Shown in pieces: positions 41,401 to 53,780 of a stretch of 64,000 nucleotides of DNA. Both the position numbers and the translations under genes were made by a program. A model generated the notes under the pieces. It made no database searches and was not told where the DNA came from. It saw only the letters and a list, made by a program, of their open reading frames with translations. The DNA is from Lingula anatina (taxonomy: Eukaryota > Brachiopoda > Lingulata > Lingulida > Lingulidae): positions 920,933 through 984,932 of the forward strand of contig NW_019776079.1 in the NCBI RefSeq assembly GCF_001039355.2, written 5' to 3'. How positions within the stretch are numbered: position 1 is the first letter of the stretch; every line of letters starts with the position of its first letter.

Positions 41401-44400
41401 TCTTGGGGGGGAATCGTCCGGGGGGATTGTCCTGGGGGGGAATTGTCCGGGGGGGAATTGTCCGGGGGGGAATTGTCCTAGAATCAAAGAAAATACAACT
41501 TCTCTTTACAGATGGATTGCTTGTGATATCAAACTATACTACTCTGAGATCTGTCAGTCTTTCTACTGCAACTTTCATAATTTGAGGTTAAAAAAAACAT
41601 TTTTTCTGATTGAATAATATTTTATATCAATTACTTCAAACCGCATAAGCTTTACAGAAGTGATAAAAACATCTGATATTTTCCGTCCTTTAAGTAAGAC
41701 ATTAACTACAGAATGTTGCTATAATGTCCAAAGTAGACTTTAATATGATAAAGACTATCATTTTGTACCTATAGTGGAAAAGGTTGATGGCTAATCTTAG
41801 TGAGATTTTGTTTGTATGCAGATAGTTTCATTTGTAAAGAAAATACACTAAAATATTTAAATATTATCATATCAATACATTTTCTTCAAACTGACATGTA
41901 ACTTTAAGACTGAAGTAAAGTTCTTGTTGATGAAGTATTTCCTGCCTTGTAACACCACTCTTACAGCAGCACAGCAGATCAATCTGGTTAATCAGTGAAT
42001 TCCTCTCAGTGTGGCTCCAGTCCACAGGAATTAACACAAATGGGTTATCAACCCTGCCTCATCACCCATGACAGGATCAATAGTTATCTATCAAATTCTG
42101 AAGCACAGAACTTCCTCCCAGAAATATGGACAGGAAAAAATACAGCAATTTACATAATGAGCTGCAATTTCCGTTTATCTGATGGTCACCCATCTGGGAT
42201 AACTCAATCAACCTGGCAATTATGACAACCAATTTTCTCCAACTTTAGGGCAATAATAACATCCATTGTTATTGAAAATTACCAGGATCAATGATAATAG
42301 TTTAGCTATACACATGGACTACACCAGGGGCACAAATTTTGTTATTATAATAAATATATTTAATTTCAAGAGAGTAACTAGGGCTCCACTTTTTGATATA
42401 TTGTTACTGCGAGAGTATATTTTGTAAAAAGAGGTTTCCATTTCTACACTGTTAATACTTTTATGCATTGTTTTGCCAACTATTTCACAAACTAGTCTAC
42501 TTATTTAGATTCTGGAATCTGGATTGTTTAAATGCTTTACCTAGGCAACTATTTCTGCTGAATTGTATGTAAGTAGACTTCAGTGTTTAGTTGCTGGACA
42601 GTTTTATGCACTGGTTTTATCAAGAATGCATAACCATATTTTCTAGTTTTTATACATAGAATGCAAAACCATAGGCAAACATTTGGCCTCCCTCCCTCCA
42701 GGCTGTAAACATAAGCTAGTGTATCTGTCAGTATAGCATGTACAGAATCTAAACTAGATCATATTGGCTTCTTGCCACTTATACTACACTTATTTGGAAA
42801 ATAAAACTTGTGTTTAAATTTTTGCCTAAAAACATATTATAGGCAATGTTCCTGGGTATCAAAATACACTAAATATTTATTTTTGATTATAAGTATATGA
42901 TTTTTTTTCAAAGTGTCCTTCTTTCAAAATAATATTCAACAGCAGCTTCTTTTTCTTATTTGATACATACTATGACTTGAAATTATAAAAACCGAGAAAT
43001 AAAGGTGCAAGTGTACATCAAAGGTTTCTTCAAGCAATGCCAATATGACTATTCAATCAAAGCTGTTTGTTCAAACAACCAAGGTACTTCACTAGAACAA
43101 GTGTGCCCCAAGGTGTGACACATTTTGAGGTAAAGTATTATAACAGTTATAGATTAGGCCAGCTGACATTATCCACCAGGGCAAATCTTGCCAAACCAAA
43201 AACTTGTTTCTGTGATTGCTTTATGATGGGGTTTCTAATGTTAAAACACAAGAAAATACACTCCTGACTTAGGTTGAGAAAATTGAAAGATTCTGCACAT
43301 AAAATGGGGTGCATATGATTTTGATGGCTTATGCATGATATGGCAAATGCTGCAAACACTTTCAAATTAAAGAGAGGTTATGCAAATCTCTCCAAAGTCA
43401 ATTACAAACACTTTACCCAGTGGGTCTATCTGTGAGTTTACCCTCCAGCAGACAACCAATGTTAGTGGCAATTTCAGACATTCATGCCTGCTGCCACAGA
43501 CTCCATTGGCCTGTGGTAAGCGGTGGTTTTTGTTTCCCAGCATGATTTTGATACATCAGTCTGGGTTACTAGATTTCATCATCTTGTAGCATTTTACTTA
43601 GTACTTAGATTTAGATCAGAGCAGCCTGGGTTCTCTTTATAACACTTACTTCATGCTAGGAAGTTACTTCTATCCAACATGGTTAAATATAATTCACTCC
43701 ATGCAACCAAATTAAAAGTATCCAAAATACTGATTATTTGTCCTTGATTTATTGAAAACTTAAAACTGATTGCTTGGATAAAGATTTTTTCATGGAGCTC
43801 AAAATTAGAATTGGGCAACCTTTTTCGGTTCTCGCTTACACTAACAACCAGCTTATGTGCCGCTCTTTGTTGTTGATATATAATAACCAAAACCATTACA
43901 CCTCACAGCAGGGGCTGGTTGAAGGAGAATAAAAAACACTTCAAATTAGAAGCAAAAAAGAGAAGAAAACATTACAATAACCAGATTTAATACTTGAATA
44001 GAAAAAAAAGAAATTTTATATTCACTCAAATGAAATTTGGGGTTAATTTTCCAGCATTTTGTCTTGATAACTTTTATCGATCAAAAGGCCATCAAAAATA
44101 TCAACAATTCATGAAACAATTCCACCTTTTTTGTGAAAAGAATTACCATGAAATACTGCTTTGCTTTATCATTTTAAAACACGTCACTGAGCAACTAATG
44201 ACTTTTCTCAAGAAAAACATCTAGTTGCACCCCTATCAATTGATTAATATTACACATGACTTCACCTTTCTTTGCTGGGAAAAACTTCTGGCTACAGAAA
44301 TCCAATAGCAGACCACTTAGAAATAATTTTAATGCTTTTTTAAACAATTAATTCTGAGAGCGGGCCCAACTGTACTCATTAAATGTCTTCCCTCCACTGC

Positions 44401-47299
44401 TCACCAAAAGCCAGCTGGTAATAGATGAAGAAAAATCAAAGTAACCTACTAACTTTATTACTGGCAAATGCCTAGGGCCTGATATATATTCTTTTCAGTC
44501 CGCATTTTACCTCAAAATTAAAAATTCACTCTGCCAGATAATTTCACAGAGGCAGTCAGCAGTTGAGAAGGTTAATCTCACTACTGCTGGAGCCAGGACA
44601 TATTTGGTGGAAAGACTTACCTGAGGTGGATTGGGTAGACTGTAGTTTGTGACTTGTGTTTAATATGAATGTCAGATTGATGCCAACTGTTACAACCAGA
44701 ACTATAATCAAGCCAGCCTGAAAGAAGAGTAAAACACAGAATTGTATAATCATTTCTTCACGCATTTCAGAAAAGGAAACTTAAACATAACAAAGCAATT
44801 AGGTAGCGTGAAAAAACATTACCATTTATTTGCCCATATTCTACATTTACTTTTAAAAGATAACATTTAAGTTGATATTCATTTGATCTATTTCATTTCT
44901 ATAAATCCAAACTATTTTCTTGTTTTCATTTCAACTATAAATAGAACAACCAACATGCTCAATTACTTGCATCAGAACTAGGCGTGTATTCTGTGCAAAA
45001 TCAAATTATTGCTTTTACGTACAAAAACACTGGAATGAATTTTATGATTGCACACTACAGTTAGAAGAAACACACATCAATTCTGATTGGCAATCAAATT
45101 AACTGCATCTTGATATAATACTATCTTTCAAATTGTCAGAATGCAGTCTTATGTTTGGCATCAGCTCTAGAATCTTCTGAGACCAAATAAAGTAATCTCT
45201 CCAATGATTGAAGGCTCTGGCACTGGTAACAGACAGCAATGTTCTGAGTGTTGGGCAGATTCCATTCAAGAAAGGGATGTTAATTGGTTTTCAAATTAAA
45301 TACTTGATCTTGTTTTCAAATTTGCAGAATAGCAGAATGCATTACTAGTACTGGCAATTAATCTGCACAATGGAAAAATGTTTACAATAATTGATGTTGA
45401 ACATTAAAATCCTTTTTATAAGTATTAACGGATGTGTTTTAAATTTATATCTTTTTTCATAACCATCTAAAATTTAAAGATAAAAGTAAACATGTGCACA
45501 AAATTAATGTATTGTGTGAAATCTAGCTTTTCTAATTCTTCTGAGGATATCTTCCTTTGGAAAAAAAACACATACAAAGGTCTGGATAATTCATGAGATG
45601 CCTCTCCTCTCACCAGCACAGCTGTTGCAGGAACACTTGACGACTTTAATGGCTGTAGACTATGTACAGCAACTGCTTCTACTGAATTTAACATCATTTC
45701 TTCAGCCTTAACTGCTTTAAAATGGCATAGCTTTCACAGCCCTGAACTTTTTACCTCCTGTATACTTGATGGTTTAAATATTAAAAACTAATCTTAGGCC
45801 AAAAAGCAGCTGGTTTACTATGCACAGTTGCCACAAGAGCTTATATTTTTCATGTACATAAATCACAATACTTAATCCATTCCAAGTTAACATCCTTTAC
45901 TGCTATTTCCATCAATCAACCAAAAAAAAAAAATAATAATCTGGTATTCATTTTCCGAGTTATTGCACAATTTGCTAGAATCATAAAACATGTAAAACTG
46001 CACTGTGATAATAGATGATGACGCACACACCTAGATGCCAGTGTTATAAAACAAATACAGAAGTGCAAGGTTATAAGTAGCGCCTTTCTTCCTAGGACAC
46101 TAGAGGAGGACACTTCAGAGAAAAACCTGATGACATTTCAAATGAAATTTGCCATATGTAATCAACAACACATGGGTCTAGCACTGAAGTGCTACTTTAT
46201 GATATTGATGTCACACATTGGTCCTCTTGTTCTCCCAGGTACTACCTTTATTGCCAGAATGCAAATTATATATTTTTCAATATTTGCACATGCAATTTGT
46301 TTTCATATGTACAGTATCGGTAATCTATTAGGTAGATCTTACTCAACATTGCATTTAATAGAGTGACAATGTTGTACCAGTAGAAAACTAGAGATGCTAT
46401 AATTTTCCTGTAGACTATTATGTAAACTTATTTTTCTATGTAGCCCTTCAGCTGTAGAACTATCAAACAAACTGGTCTGGAAACCACTGTAGTACATCTA
46501 TTACTGCAGAATTGCTACTAAAGCATAAGCACAATTGAGAAATAAAGAAAGCTACACTGATTTTATCTGCAACAGCATAAGCGATAAGACAAAATTGTAT
46601 GCTTAATTAAAAACAAGTATGCTTAGATCTAGGCCTTTATATCCACACCAAGGGAGTTGGATGATACTTTTGAATGCAACAATTGATTTAAGCAACATCT
46701 GATCAATCTTGAAACTCTGTCCACCTATAAGTTTTTGTAGTTATTCGGGTGGAGTAAACTTCATAAACATGGCAAACAAACTTTCACTCAGGCATGACTC
46801 ATAGATTAAATCAGCACATCTTAAATGAACATTTACCACACAATTGACTTCTCTCCCAAACCTCATAAAACAAAACTGATTGTCATCTTAAATCTCATCA
46901 GAACAGCTGAAATTCAGTTCTTACACAGTGATAGTATCACCATGCATAAAAATGCAATTATCTTTTAAATGAAACATACTTAATCTACTATGCAAAGAAA
47001 GAGGGCAACAGTAGATTGATCTAGGACATCTGCACCATGATCGAATATTGGTCAGAAATCTAGATTCCTTAACCTCTAATGCAAGATCATGCAAGACAAC
47101 ATCAAACCTCTGAAAAAAAGTTAGCAGCTAAACTGTAAATTTTGAGTCAAAATTAAAAGCAACTGACCTGAAAAACTCTGGTTAGCATACGTCTCCTATT
47201 GGACTGGGACACATGGGACCTGTGAGGCAGAAGGGACCCATGGTGATGTCTCTTTGGCACAAATGGCTGGGCCTTGGGATTAGGTTTCCAACTCTCCAT
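32479..47299 (-). CDS. POMGNT1: POMGNT1 copy B, exons 1-16 only (probable second haplotype)
   Basis: Exons: 47168-47299, 44621-44717, 40145-40278, 39896-39964, 39570-39683, 39122-39239, 36689-36790, 36166-36293, 35786-35856, 35248-35323, 34760-34885, 34376-34434, 34156-34228, 33395-33523, 32875-33065, 32479-32662. Every exon has the same length and phase as copy A, with intact splice sites and no internal stop. They encode residues 1-601; the last three exons (602-660) are missing because the copy ends at the N at 32414. Two residue changes I noted are T298A (exon 8) and A537D (exon 15). Intact frames, intron-wide identity and an end at an assembly join favour an allelic contig over a decaying paralogue. 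If it were a real duplicate, it would lack the end of the catalytic domain. The first coding exon extends to an acceptor beside 47380. Confidence 0.9.
38911..39056. mobile_element. MITE copy, GCCCGTAGCCAG family (allelic partner of 23811-23947)
   Basis: It has the same start and end words as the copy at 23811 and the same place in POMGNT1 intron 6. It keeps an ATGGACCTTTCC stretch lost from copy A, so the two alleles have different internal deletions. Confidence 0.65.
40591..41485. mobile_element. Fold-back transposon with tandem-repeat termini, only in copy B
   Basis: Copy A has the empty site. In copy B 895 bp are inserted in POMGNT1 intron 2, flanked by direct repeats AAAGAAAAT (40582-40590 and 41486-41494). 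The left end carries about seven units of roughly GGACAATTCCCCCCC. The right end carries about five units of the complement. Inside these, the inverted ends continue for roughly 100 bp more (ATTTATATACAAATATAAAG on the left, its complement on the right, and TTAGTGTGAT further in). No transposase frame exists, so it is non-autonomous. The 8-9 bp target duplication would suit hAT, P, Merlin or Mutator-like families; I cannot choose. Confidence 0.85.
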
Positions 47300-49278
47300 C
47301 ACAGCTGATATGTAAAATGCTTCTCCTGTCTGTTCCTGCCTTTTTTAGGAGTTCACATCTTGTCTGCTAGAAAACCAATTCTGAAATGAATTGAAAAACA
47401 TTAACGCTGGTTCTTTGAAATTCACTCTTTAAAACTTCTGCTCATCTTGTGCTGCATGCCTGATAAGTTGTGAGAGGGATGAAGTTTAAAGTTTAACTAC
47501 AGGCAAAACCTGTCACAGACAGTGTTCTGAAATGAATTTAGTTCCTATACTACCTGGAAAACTGTCAGTTGTTCTATCTACCCAAGAGTGAGTGTAATCA
47601 GATCACTGACAAGTTCACTTGCCAGGGCTCCTGCTCCTTTACAGCAGTATAAGCAAGCCACAGTTCAAAACATTCCGCAAAACATCAATACAATCCAAAT
47701 GGAGAGCAACTTCACCAGCACATCTGATACTAGCATTGAGTGAAAGATGAAACCCACTGTAGAGTTGCAGACAGACTAGTAGTGGGTAACTTGACAAGTC
47801 TTCATTACAAACTGTCAGGAGACTTCTACTTGCCACATTAACTAAGCTCCATTTTCCTGCCTCAATGAAACATCTCTGCCCTTCTCTGCCCCCAGTCTGA
47901 CAAAGACATCAGTTCTGTTTTTTCAGCATTATTAGTAGGTAAATTAATCCTTTGTTCTAAAGTAGGGTTTTAGAGGGTTTTTTCGCATTGACTGAAAAGG
48001 TTAATTAGAGAGCCAAGTTGGAACTTTTAAAACACAAAGGATAACAGTCTTCAGGCCTTAGTATACCAGTCATTTCATTCAGCTTGGACCTGAAGGCTTA
48101 ATATTTGCTGGCTCATGACTTCAAAAACAGACCCTTTGGCAACTTACACAAATTAGTGATGCTTTTTCCAGGCACAGCAGATTCATTAGTGAATAAAAAA
48201 CTGGCCATAAACTACACACTGGGTTGTAAATGGATATAAATAGAATTAAACAAAACTTACTGAAATTGTCTCTTTTATTTGAACAGAATTTCATAAATGC
48301 TGAGAACTAGAACAAAAAGACACTAGCTCAGCCTTTCCTTCGATTTAATTTACTAGTTATGAGGTTCTTCCTTTTTTAATCCTTCCCTTGCACAATCCTT
48401 TCAACTTGTCTTCAAAATTTTTGTCAATGCTACCTACTGAGACGACAAGTGGTTTGAAATTCCATTCATCTCCTGAAAGTCAACTTTTAAATGGCCTGTT
48501 TAATGGAAGTTGACACCTGATTTAAGTCAAACTCCCCAATGAACCTGATAGTAATCAAATGATGTCAGCAATGCATACAATAACTCCTCAACTTTCCTTA
48601 CTTAAATGATATTGATCAATATACCTATTTCTGACATTTGTCCATACCTAAACTGTCAGAAATATGACATGTTACAAGGCAGAGACATTTCTCTCATCAA
48701 GAAAACCAACACATACTTCTTTACTCTCTATGGTTGGAAAGCTGCTGCTAATGACAGAAATTTACTCCCAGTCAAATTACAGTTGCCACGTTAGACACAG
48801 TCAATTTTACATTCAAATATTCCCAAAATCTAATGCATTATCACACTTTTTGTGCTTTTTAAAGGGTTTGCTCTGCTGCAGGAAGTGGTAAAGGGTACAT
48901 TATAAGAATTGATCAAGATGAAGTACACTCCAATGGAATTACAAGGTTGGCATTTTTTTCTCTCAGTGCAATTAGGACCAATTACTCATTTGATCCAATT
49001 TCACAGGGAAAAATGCTTTAAAATGATTGTCAATATGTTTTTAATGTTGATACAGAGTGCAAAATTTAAACAGCAGAAAACTAGAGGGTAAGTAAAAAAG
49101 TCAAAACTCACCTGCCTGCCTGCAATACATAACACAAGCATACATCCCCACACATGTATATGACACAGCTATGAAATTTCAGAACCTGGCCACTGCCGAG
49201 TGTAAATAATGTTATCTAAGTTACGAGGTTGTGATGAATGCATACACCCTCCCAACATTGCCTGACAGAGGACAGATA

Positions 49279-49279
49279 N
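49279..49279. other. Single N: probable contig join
   Basis: One undetermined base about 2 kb upstream of POMGNT1 copy B, followed at once by a GC-rich, hairpin-forming stretch. The order and orientation of the following ZIP and CZIB pieces relative to POMGNT1 depend on this join being right. Confidence 0.55.
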
Positions 49280-49340
49280 CAAGTTACAAAGCGAAACATG
49301 TTTAGTCAAGTTAAAGACTTAATTACCGGCCTAACAGCGG

Positions 49341-49437
49341 CGATAGTGACTCCCGCTGTGAGCGACTTGCGCTGTCTATCGTAATCCCCCTATCATTAAC
49401 ACTGTCGGGGGCACACGCACGTTCGCCGTGCGTGTGC
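49341..49437. repeat. GC-rich hairpin-forming segment
   Basis: Two structures lie close together: CGATAG at 49341 with CTATCG at 49376-49381, and a perfect 11-bp stem GCACACGCACG (49411-49421) with CGTGCGTGTGC (49427-49437) around a 5-nt loop. It is CpG-rich in an AT-rich neighbourhood. No tRNA promoter boxes were seen. It could be the end of a transposon or a regulatory island. Confidence 0.45.
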
Positions 49438-50422
49438 TATTAAAGTGACCGGGGACTAAATAGCTACACGGTACATATTAACCTTAAATTCCTATAGCCT
49501 GTGTCTGCCTCGGTCACAAAATAACTAACTCCAAGTCCATCACTGGGTTATGTAAAACATTTTCAAAATGTAACAAATTTTCTATTACCTCTTTTCCCTT
49601 CATCAGGGCACAACTTACCTAGACATGAATGAGTACTACATACTTCCTGCTGCTCATTTCAGAGGTATACTGAAGTATGCTACAGACAGTGCAAGACTAC
49701 CCGAGACTACTGCCTGTATGTTGACCATATGTTTTACCTGTGCCCAGGTGTGGGGGAGAAAACAAACACCAGGAAGTGTCCCTTATCTACTTGAGAACAA
49801 GCAAAACAACCTTTAAACACAGAAAATATTTGTGTCTGCGATACTGCAGTGTTGACATATACTTACGACAAACAATCAGACATATTTAGGTGACTTGTTC
49901 TCCATCTAACAGGATCTAAAGGTGTGTGAATGTGATGAATACTAATTGTTAAATTGCAAGCAATAAACCAGGCAGCTTGGCATAAGCAAAGAAAGGACTA
50001 AGGTTTAAGTTTTCAATACCATCCAAGTAGAAGATTTCTAATATTGCTATATTACAATTACAGCACAATACATTCGTTTATGAAAAGCTTTCTGCAGCTT
50101 GAAACTTGGTAACTGAGACTTCGTGATCCCCTTGTGCAAAAAGAAAAAAGAGAAAGAGAGAGAAAGGAAAAAGGAAAAAGAAAAGAAATATATAAGTTTT
50201 TATTTTTTCCTCCTATCAAAAACAGTAAAGATATTCTCTCTCTCTCTCTCTGGGTATGTGCACACCTCATGCAAATCTGTAGGGACATAAATTTACAACC
50301 AAGAACCTTTTTATTTTGACTTTAAAAAAATGACTTGCAGATACATGAATTTGAATGTTATCAATGGACGAGTCTTTTTATAGACAGTTACTTGCATCAA
50401 TAAAAACAAATGTTTCTATAAC

Positions 50423-50606
50423 CTAAGGGTAGCACTAACACTTGCCAATTTAGCCAAATGCTAAAACTGACTTCAATTGGCTAAACAAAATAGGGTTGAT
50501 ATGATTTGTTTTAGTCAAATTTAAACCATTTTGGAAAAAGTAATGAAAAAGTAGTGATTTGGCTAACTTCCCCGCTAAGTGAAAAAAATTGCTAGTGCTA
50601 CCCCAG
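50423..50606. mobile_element. MITE, CTGGGGTAGCACTA family, copy 1
   Basis: This 184-bp element starts CTAAGGGTAGCACTAAC and ends GCTAGTGCTACCCCAG, with 5-bp flanking direct repeats ATAAC at 50418-50422 and 50607-50611. There is no coding capacity. A second copy lies 1.6 kb away. Confidence 0.8.
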
Positions 50607-51679
50607 ATAACAATTACTATCTATTACTCTGAACAACTGCAAAGTATTCCCATCATGGCATAGCCAATCTTTCCGATACTTTGCGATAGATATTTATTTG
50701 TAATACTTACCAATATGTAATCAGAATTCAATGGTTAGCTACATGTCTGGTATCAAATGATACTTGATTGAATCTGGCATCACTGCTGCCCTACAGATTG
50801 TTACCAAGCATTTAAAAGTCCTAACTTCTATATCTCACACACAAAGAACCCAGCACCATGGTTACATGTTTATGCAATCACAGATTATACACAAATTAGG
50901 ATACTAAAGGTTATCCTATATAAACCTCCCCTCACCCAACCTTTCAAAATCAAGTAGACATACCAGATTTGGAAACAACCCCTTTCAAAAAGGACAGGAG
51001 AGACACAATGAGGGTTAAAGAAGCATGTTTCAGAAACTCTGCATAGCAAATTGCCCAAATTACATGTAGCATGTAGAAATGTTCTTTGAGCAGAAAAAAA
51101 TCCTTAAAGGAAAAAAAAAGCACCTCCCTTCTCGATGCCTAAGATCCACCAATGCTAATACTCACAAACAACAATTTACCTCCCATCCATCAGACGACTA
51201 AGTACATTTCACAGACAGTGATTCCTTCAATTAAGGTAAATAACCACTACAATCAACATTTCTTCTTGCTAACTGCTCGTGTGATTGGTCAGAGATTTTC
51301 ATGCAAAAAGATATTAGTGTATGGATGGTTACCTTTACAAGACCAAAGGGACAATGAGTTACTGAAATGACCTATAACACCTGAGCCAAATTGGTACAAG
51401 ACAAACAATAATAATTAAAAAAATCCTGATTATAATTCTAAAACTTGCTGTATATTCCACAAAATAAACAGTAGCTAAAGTGAAAGGATACTCACCTCAG
51501 GGGTAAATATATTTCACTTTGGGTTTCAGAAGTAAGCAGCCTAAATTTTTGACTTTTATATATGTTTTTCGACTACTCTCTAGTAAAAGATTTAACAATT
51601 GGGTTATAGAAAAGGAAAAGAAGAAGAAACATCTATAGTAACATAGCCTATGTGGCTGATGAGCATTAAATAACTTTTA

Positions 51680-51845
51680 CAGGCCCGTAGCCAGCAATTT
51701 CAAAAGGGGGGTTCTTTTCCTGAAAAAGTGGACCTTTTCCCATAAAACCTTCATGTACCTAGATCAAATTTTACCCAGAGTGGACCTTTTCCCAGCAAAA
51801 GGGGCGGTTCTTTAGAACCCGCCGAACCCCCTGGCTATGGGCCTG
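51680..51845. mobile_element. MITE, CAGGCCCGTAGCCAG family, best copy
   Basis: This 166-bp element has ends CAGGCCCGTAGCCAG and CTGGCTATGGGCCTG (14 of 15 matching as inverted repeats) and 5-bp direct repeats TTTTA at 51675-51679 and 51846-51850. G-runs and repeated GGACCTTTT-type words fill the inside. Confidence 0.8.
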
Positions 51846-52168
51846 TTTTAAGTAACATATTATAACATCTGAAAATACATTTCCCATTTGATAAATTCAT
51901 AACCTGTATTAGCAATATCCACCAATATAATAGGAGCTCCAATAATAATAAAAAAAAACTCAATTTTTCAGTATGGATCCAAACTGCTCCAAATCTAGCA
52001 TGAACCAAAATAGGAGCCCACTATTCAAAATACTGTACAGAGGGCATGTTACTCATTTCTCAGCACCTCCAATCTACACATATTGGCAACTGTTTGAAAG
52101 CAAAAGATTCTTGTGAATAACTGAGACTAATATCTTGAAGATCAAGATCTCCTTAAAACCAAGTCTCT

Positions 52169-52341
52169 CTGGGGTAGCACTAACACTCGCAAATTTAGCC
52201 AAATGCTAAAACTGACTGACTTTGGCTAAACAAAATAGGGTTAATTTGACCGATTTTAGTCAAATTTAAACCATTTGGACAAAAAAGCGATGAAAAAGTA
52301 GTAATTTGGCTACATGATAAAAATTGCTAGCGCCACTCCAG
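52169..52341. mobile_element. MITE, CTGGGGTAGCACTA family, copy 2
   Basis: This 173-bp element starts CTGGGGTAGCACTAACAC and ends GCTAGCGCCACTCCAG, with 5-bp flanking direct repeats TCTCT at 52164-52168 and 52342-52346. It aligns along its length with the copy at 50423-50606. Confidence 0.8.
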
Positions 52342-53161
52342 TCTCTGATAAAAATTTGCTCACTTCAACACTCCTTATTAGATACTCTCTATTTTATTTG
52401 AAGTCACTTACCCCCAATGAACAACAACAATAAATAAGGTGTACAGAATATGGGAGATAGCAATTAATAGTAGGATTTTGTCATTCCTTAAAGGCAACTT
52501 TTCCAAGGGCTATAGCAAATATTGTTATGGGATAAACCTAAAAAACTTTGCTTTAACAAATTTTCAATGATATCTGAAGTGGGGGTAAAACAGAAGTTAG
52601 ATTGAGTTCCCATTTTTAGAACAGGATAGGTCTAACTCTGTGGGGGTTCATGTATTGCTCACATACAGTTGGCACATTTTTTATTTTTTTGTGTGTGTGT
52701 GTGTGTTTATTTATTTATTATTATTTTTTCATGTTTGTCTACTACCAGAGGCTGACAACTCAAACACATACCTTCTTACAGAGCCTCACAGCATAAATAC
52801 TATCCACACTAAGCCACAGGGCATTCCTACAAAAGGGCGACAGATTTGGGATCATGCTTTAGCGGGTACGATGTCTTGTCATGCTGTCTCGCAGTAGTAA
52901 TACGTACTCTACTACTACAACTACCAGTACAATTTACACACACTGTCTGACATTCTGAACCTCTGTAGAAGAAAATTGTAAGACATACAAACGTCACTAA
53001 ATAGGGTATAAATTACCTTATATATTATTAGGAACCTCCTGAATAAGTCACTGATAGTAGCACACAACGTGTAACATAGGAATACCCCTCTACAGCTCGG
53101 TATGTCGGTTTCTTGACTTGAAAACATGTCAGTGTGATAGGAGGCGCTGTAAGTAATGCTG

Positions 53162-53173
53162 TGCGCATGCGCA
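53162..53173. promoter_or_regulatory. NRF-1-like palindrome
   Basis: TGCGCATGCGCA is a perfect palindrome matching the NRF-1 binding consensus, rare by chance in AT-rich DNA. GGCGCTG and GCGCC words flank it. It might mark the transcription start of POMGNT1 (minus strand, noncoding first exon) about 5.9 kb upstream of that gene's ATG, but no joined exon was found. Confidence 0.4.
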
Positions 53174-53711
53174 TTTAAGCGCCATGGAAATGTTATATAG
53201 CACAATAACGTTCTTCCAAATTGGGGCTTGATGGTCTAAAAAGTTTAAACAATCTTATTGTATAAATGATATAGTGTTTATTTAGTATTTTTCGATATGA
53301 TTTCCCGGTCCCTATGCAATTACCTCCCAAACATATCACGTTACATCTATAGTCTTTCATTTTGCAATATTTTTACTAGTACATGTACTGTAGATCTTTT
53401 CTTTCAAAGTGGCTAGCTTTTATCAATGTGTCAATTAAATCTGAGTAGATAACATGTAGTTATGAAAATAATTTACTGATTTTTCAGTGTTCACAAATAA
53501 GATGTCACTGGTTCTCATTACAACTGAACGAGGTTTACGTTTTTGTAAAACATTTAATAACCATCCACTAAATTACCAAACTATTCAAGTAGCAGAGGCA
53601 TTGTGCGAAAGACCTCGGTTTGGTACTATACTGACCATACTGCATAAATACCGATTCTACATATAGAAAATAATGTCTTTTTGAATTAAATAGGCCCACA
53701 GTAGCTTATCA

Positions 53712-53780
53712 CAGGGGCGGATCTAGGATTATTTGAAGGGCCGCGGATGAGGAGCCATCCCTCAACCCCCCCCCCCCCCC
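53712..53780. mobile_element. Solo end of a CAGGGGCGGATCTAGG-type element with poly-C run
   Basis: It starts CAGGGGCGGATCTAGGATT, a word that begins a transposon family common in invertebrate genomes. No matching right end was found. A C homopolymer of 15 occupies 53766-53780. Confidence 0.4.

Larger units (their letters stand above)
32419..47884. repeat. Duplicated unit, copy B (about 15.5 kb)
   Basis: Second copy of the segment at 17337-32413. After 47884 the sequence continues into new upstream sequence (CTCTGCCCCCAGTCTG) that has no partner in copy A because copy A stops at the N. Confidence 0.95.

Noticed and set aside
32479-47299. Calling POMGNT1 copy B a decayed pseudogene
   Set aside because: All 16 exons have intact frames and splice sites; the missing end coincides with an assembly join, so an allelic contig is more likely.
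52921-53205. 94-residue minus-strand frame near the NRF-1 palindrome
   Set aside because: No family resemblance, no splice support, and the composition is that of noncoding DNA.
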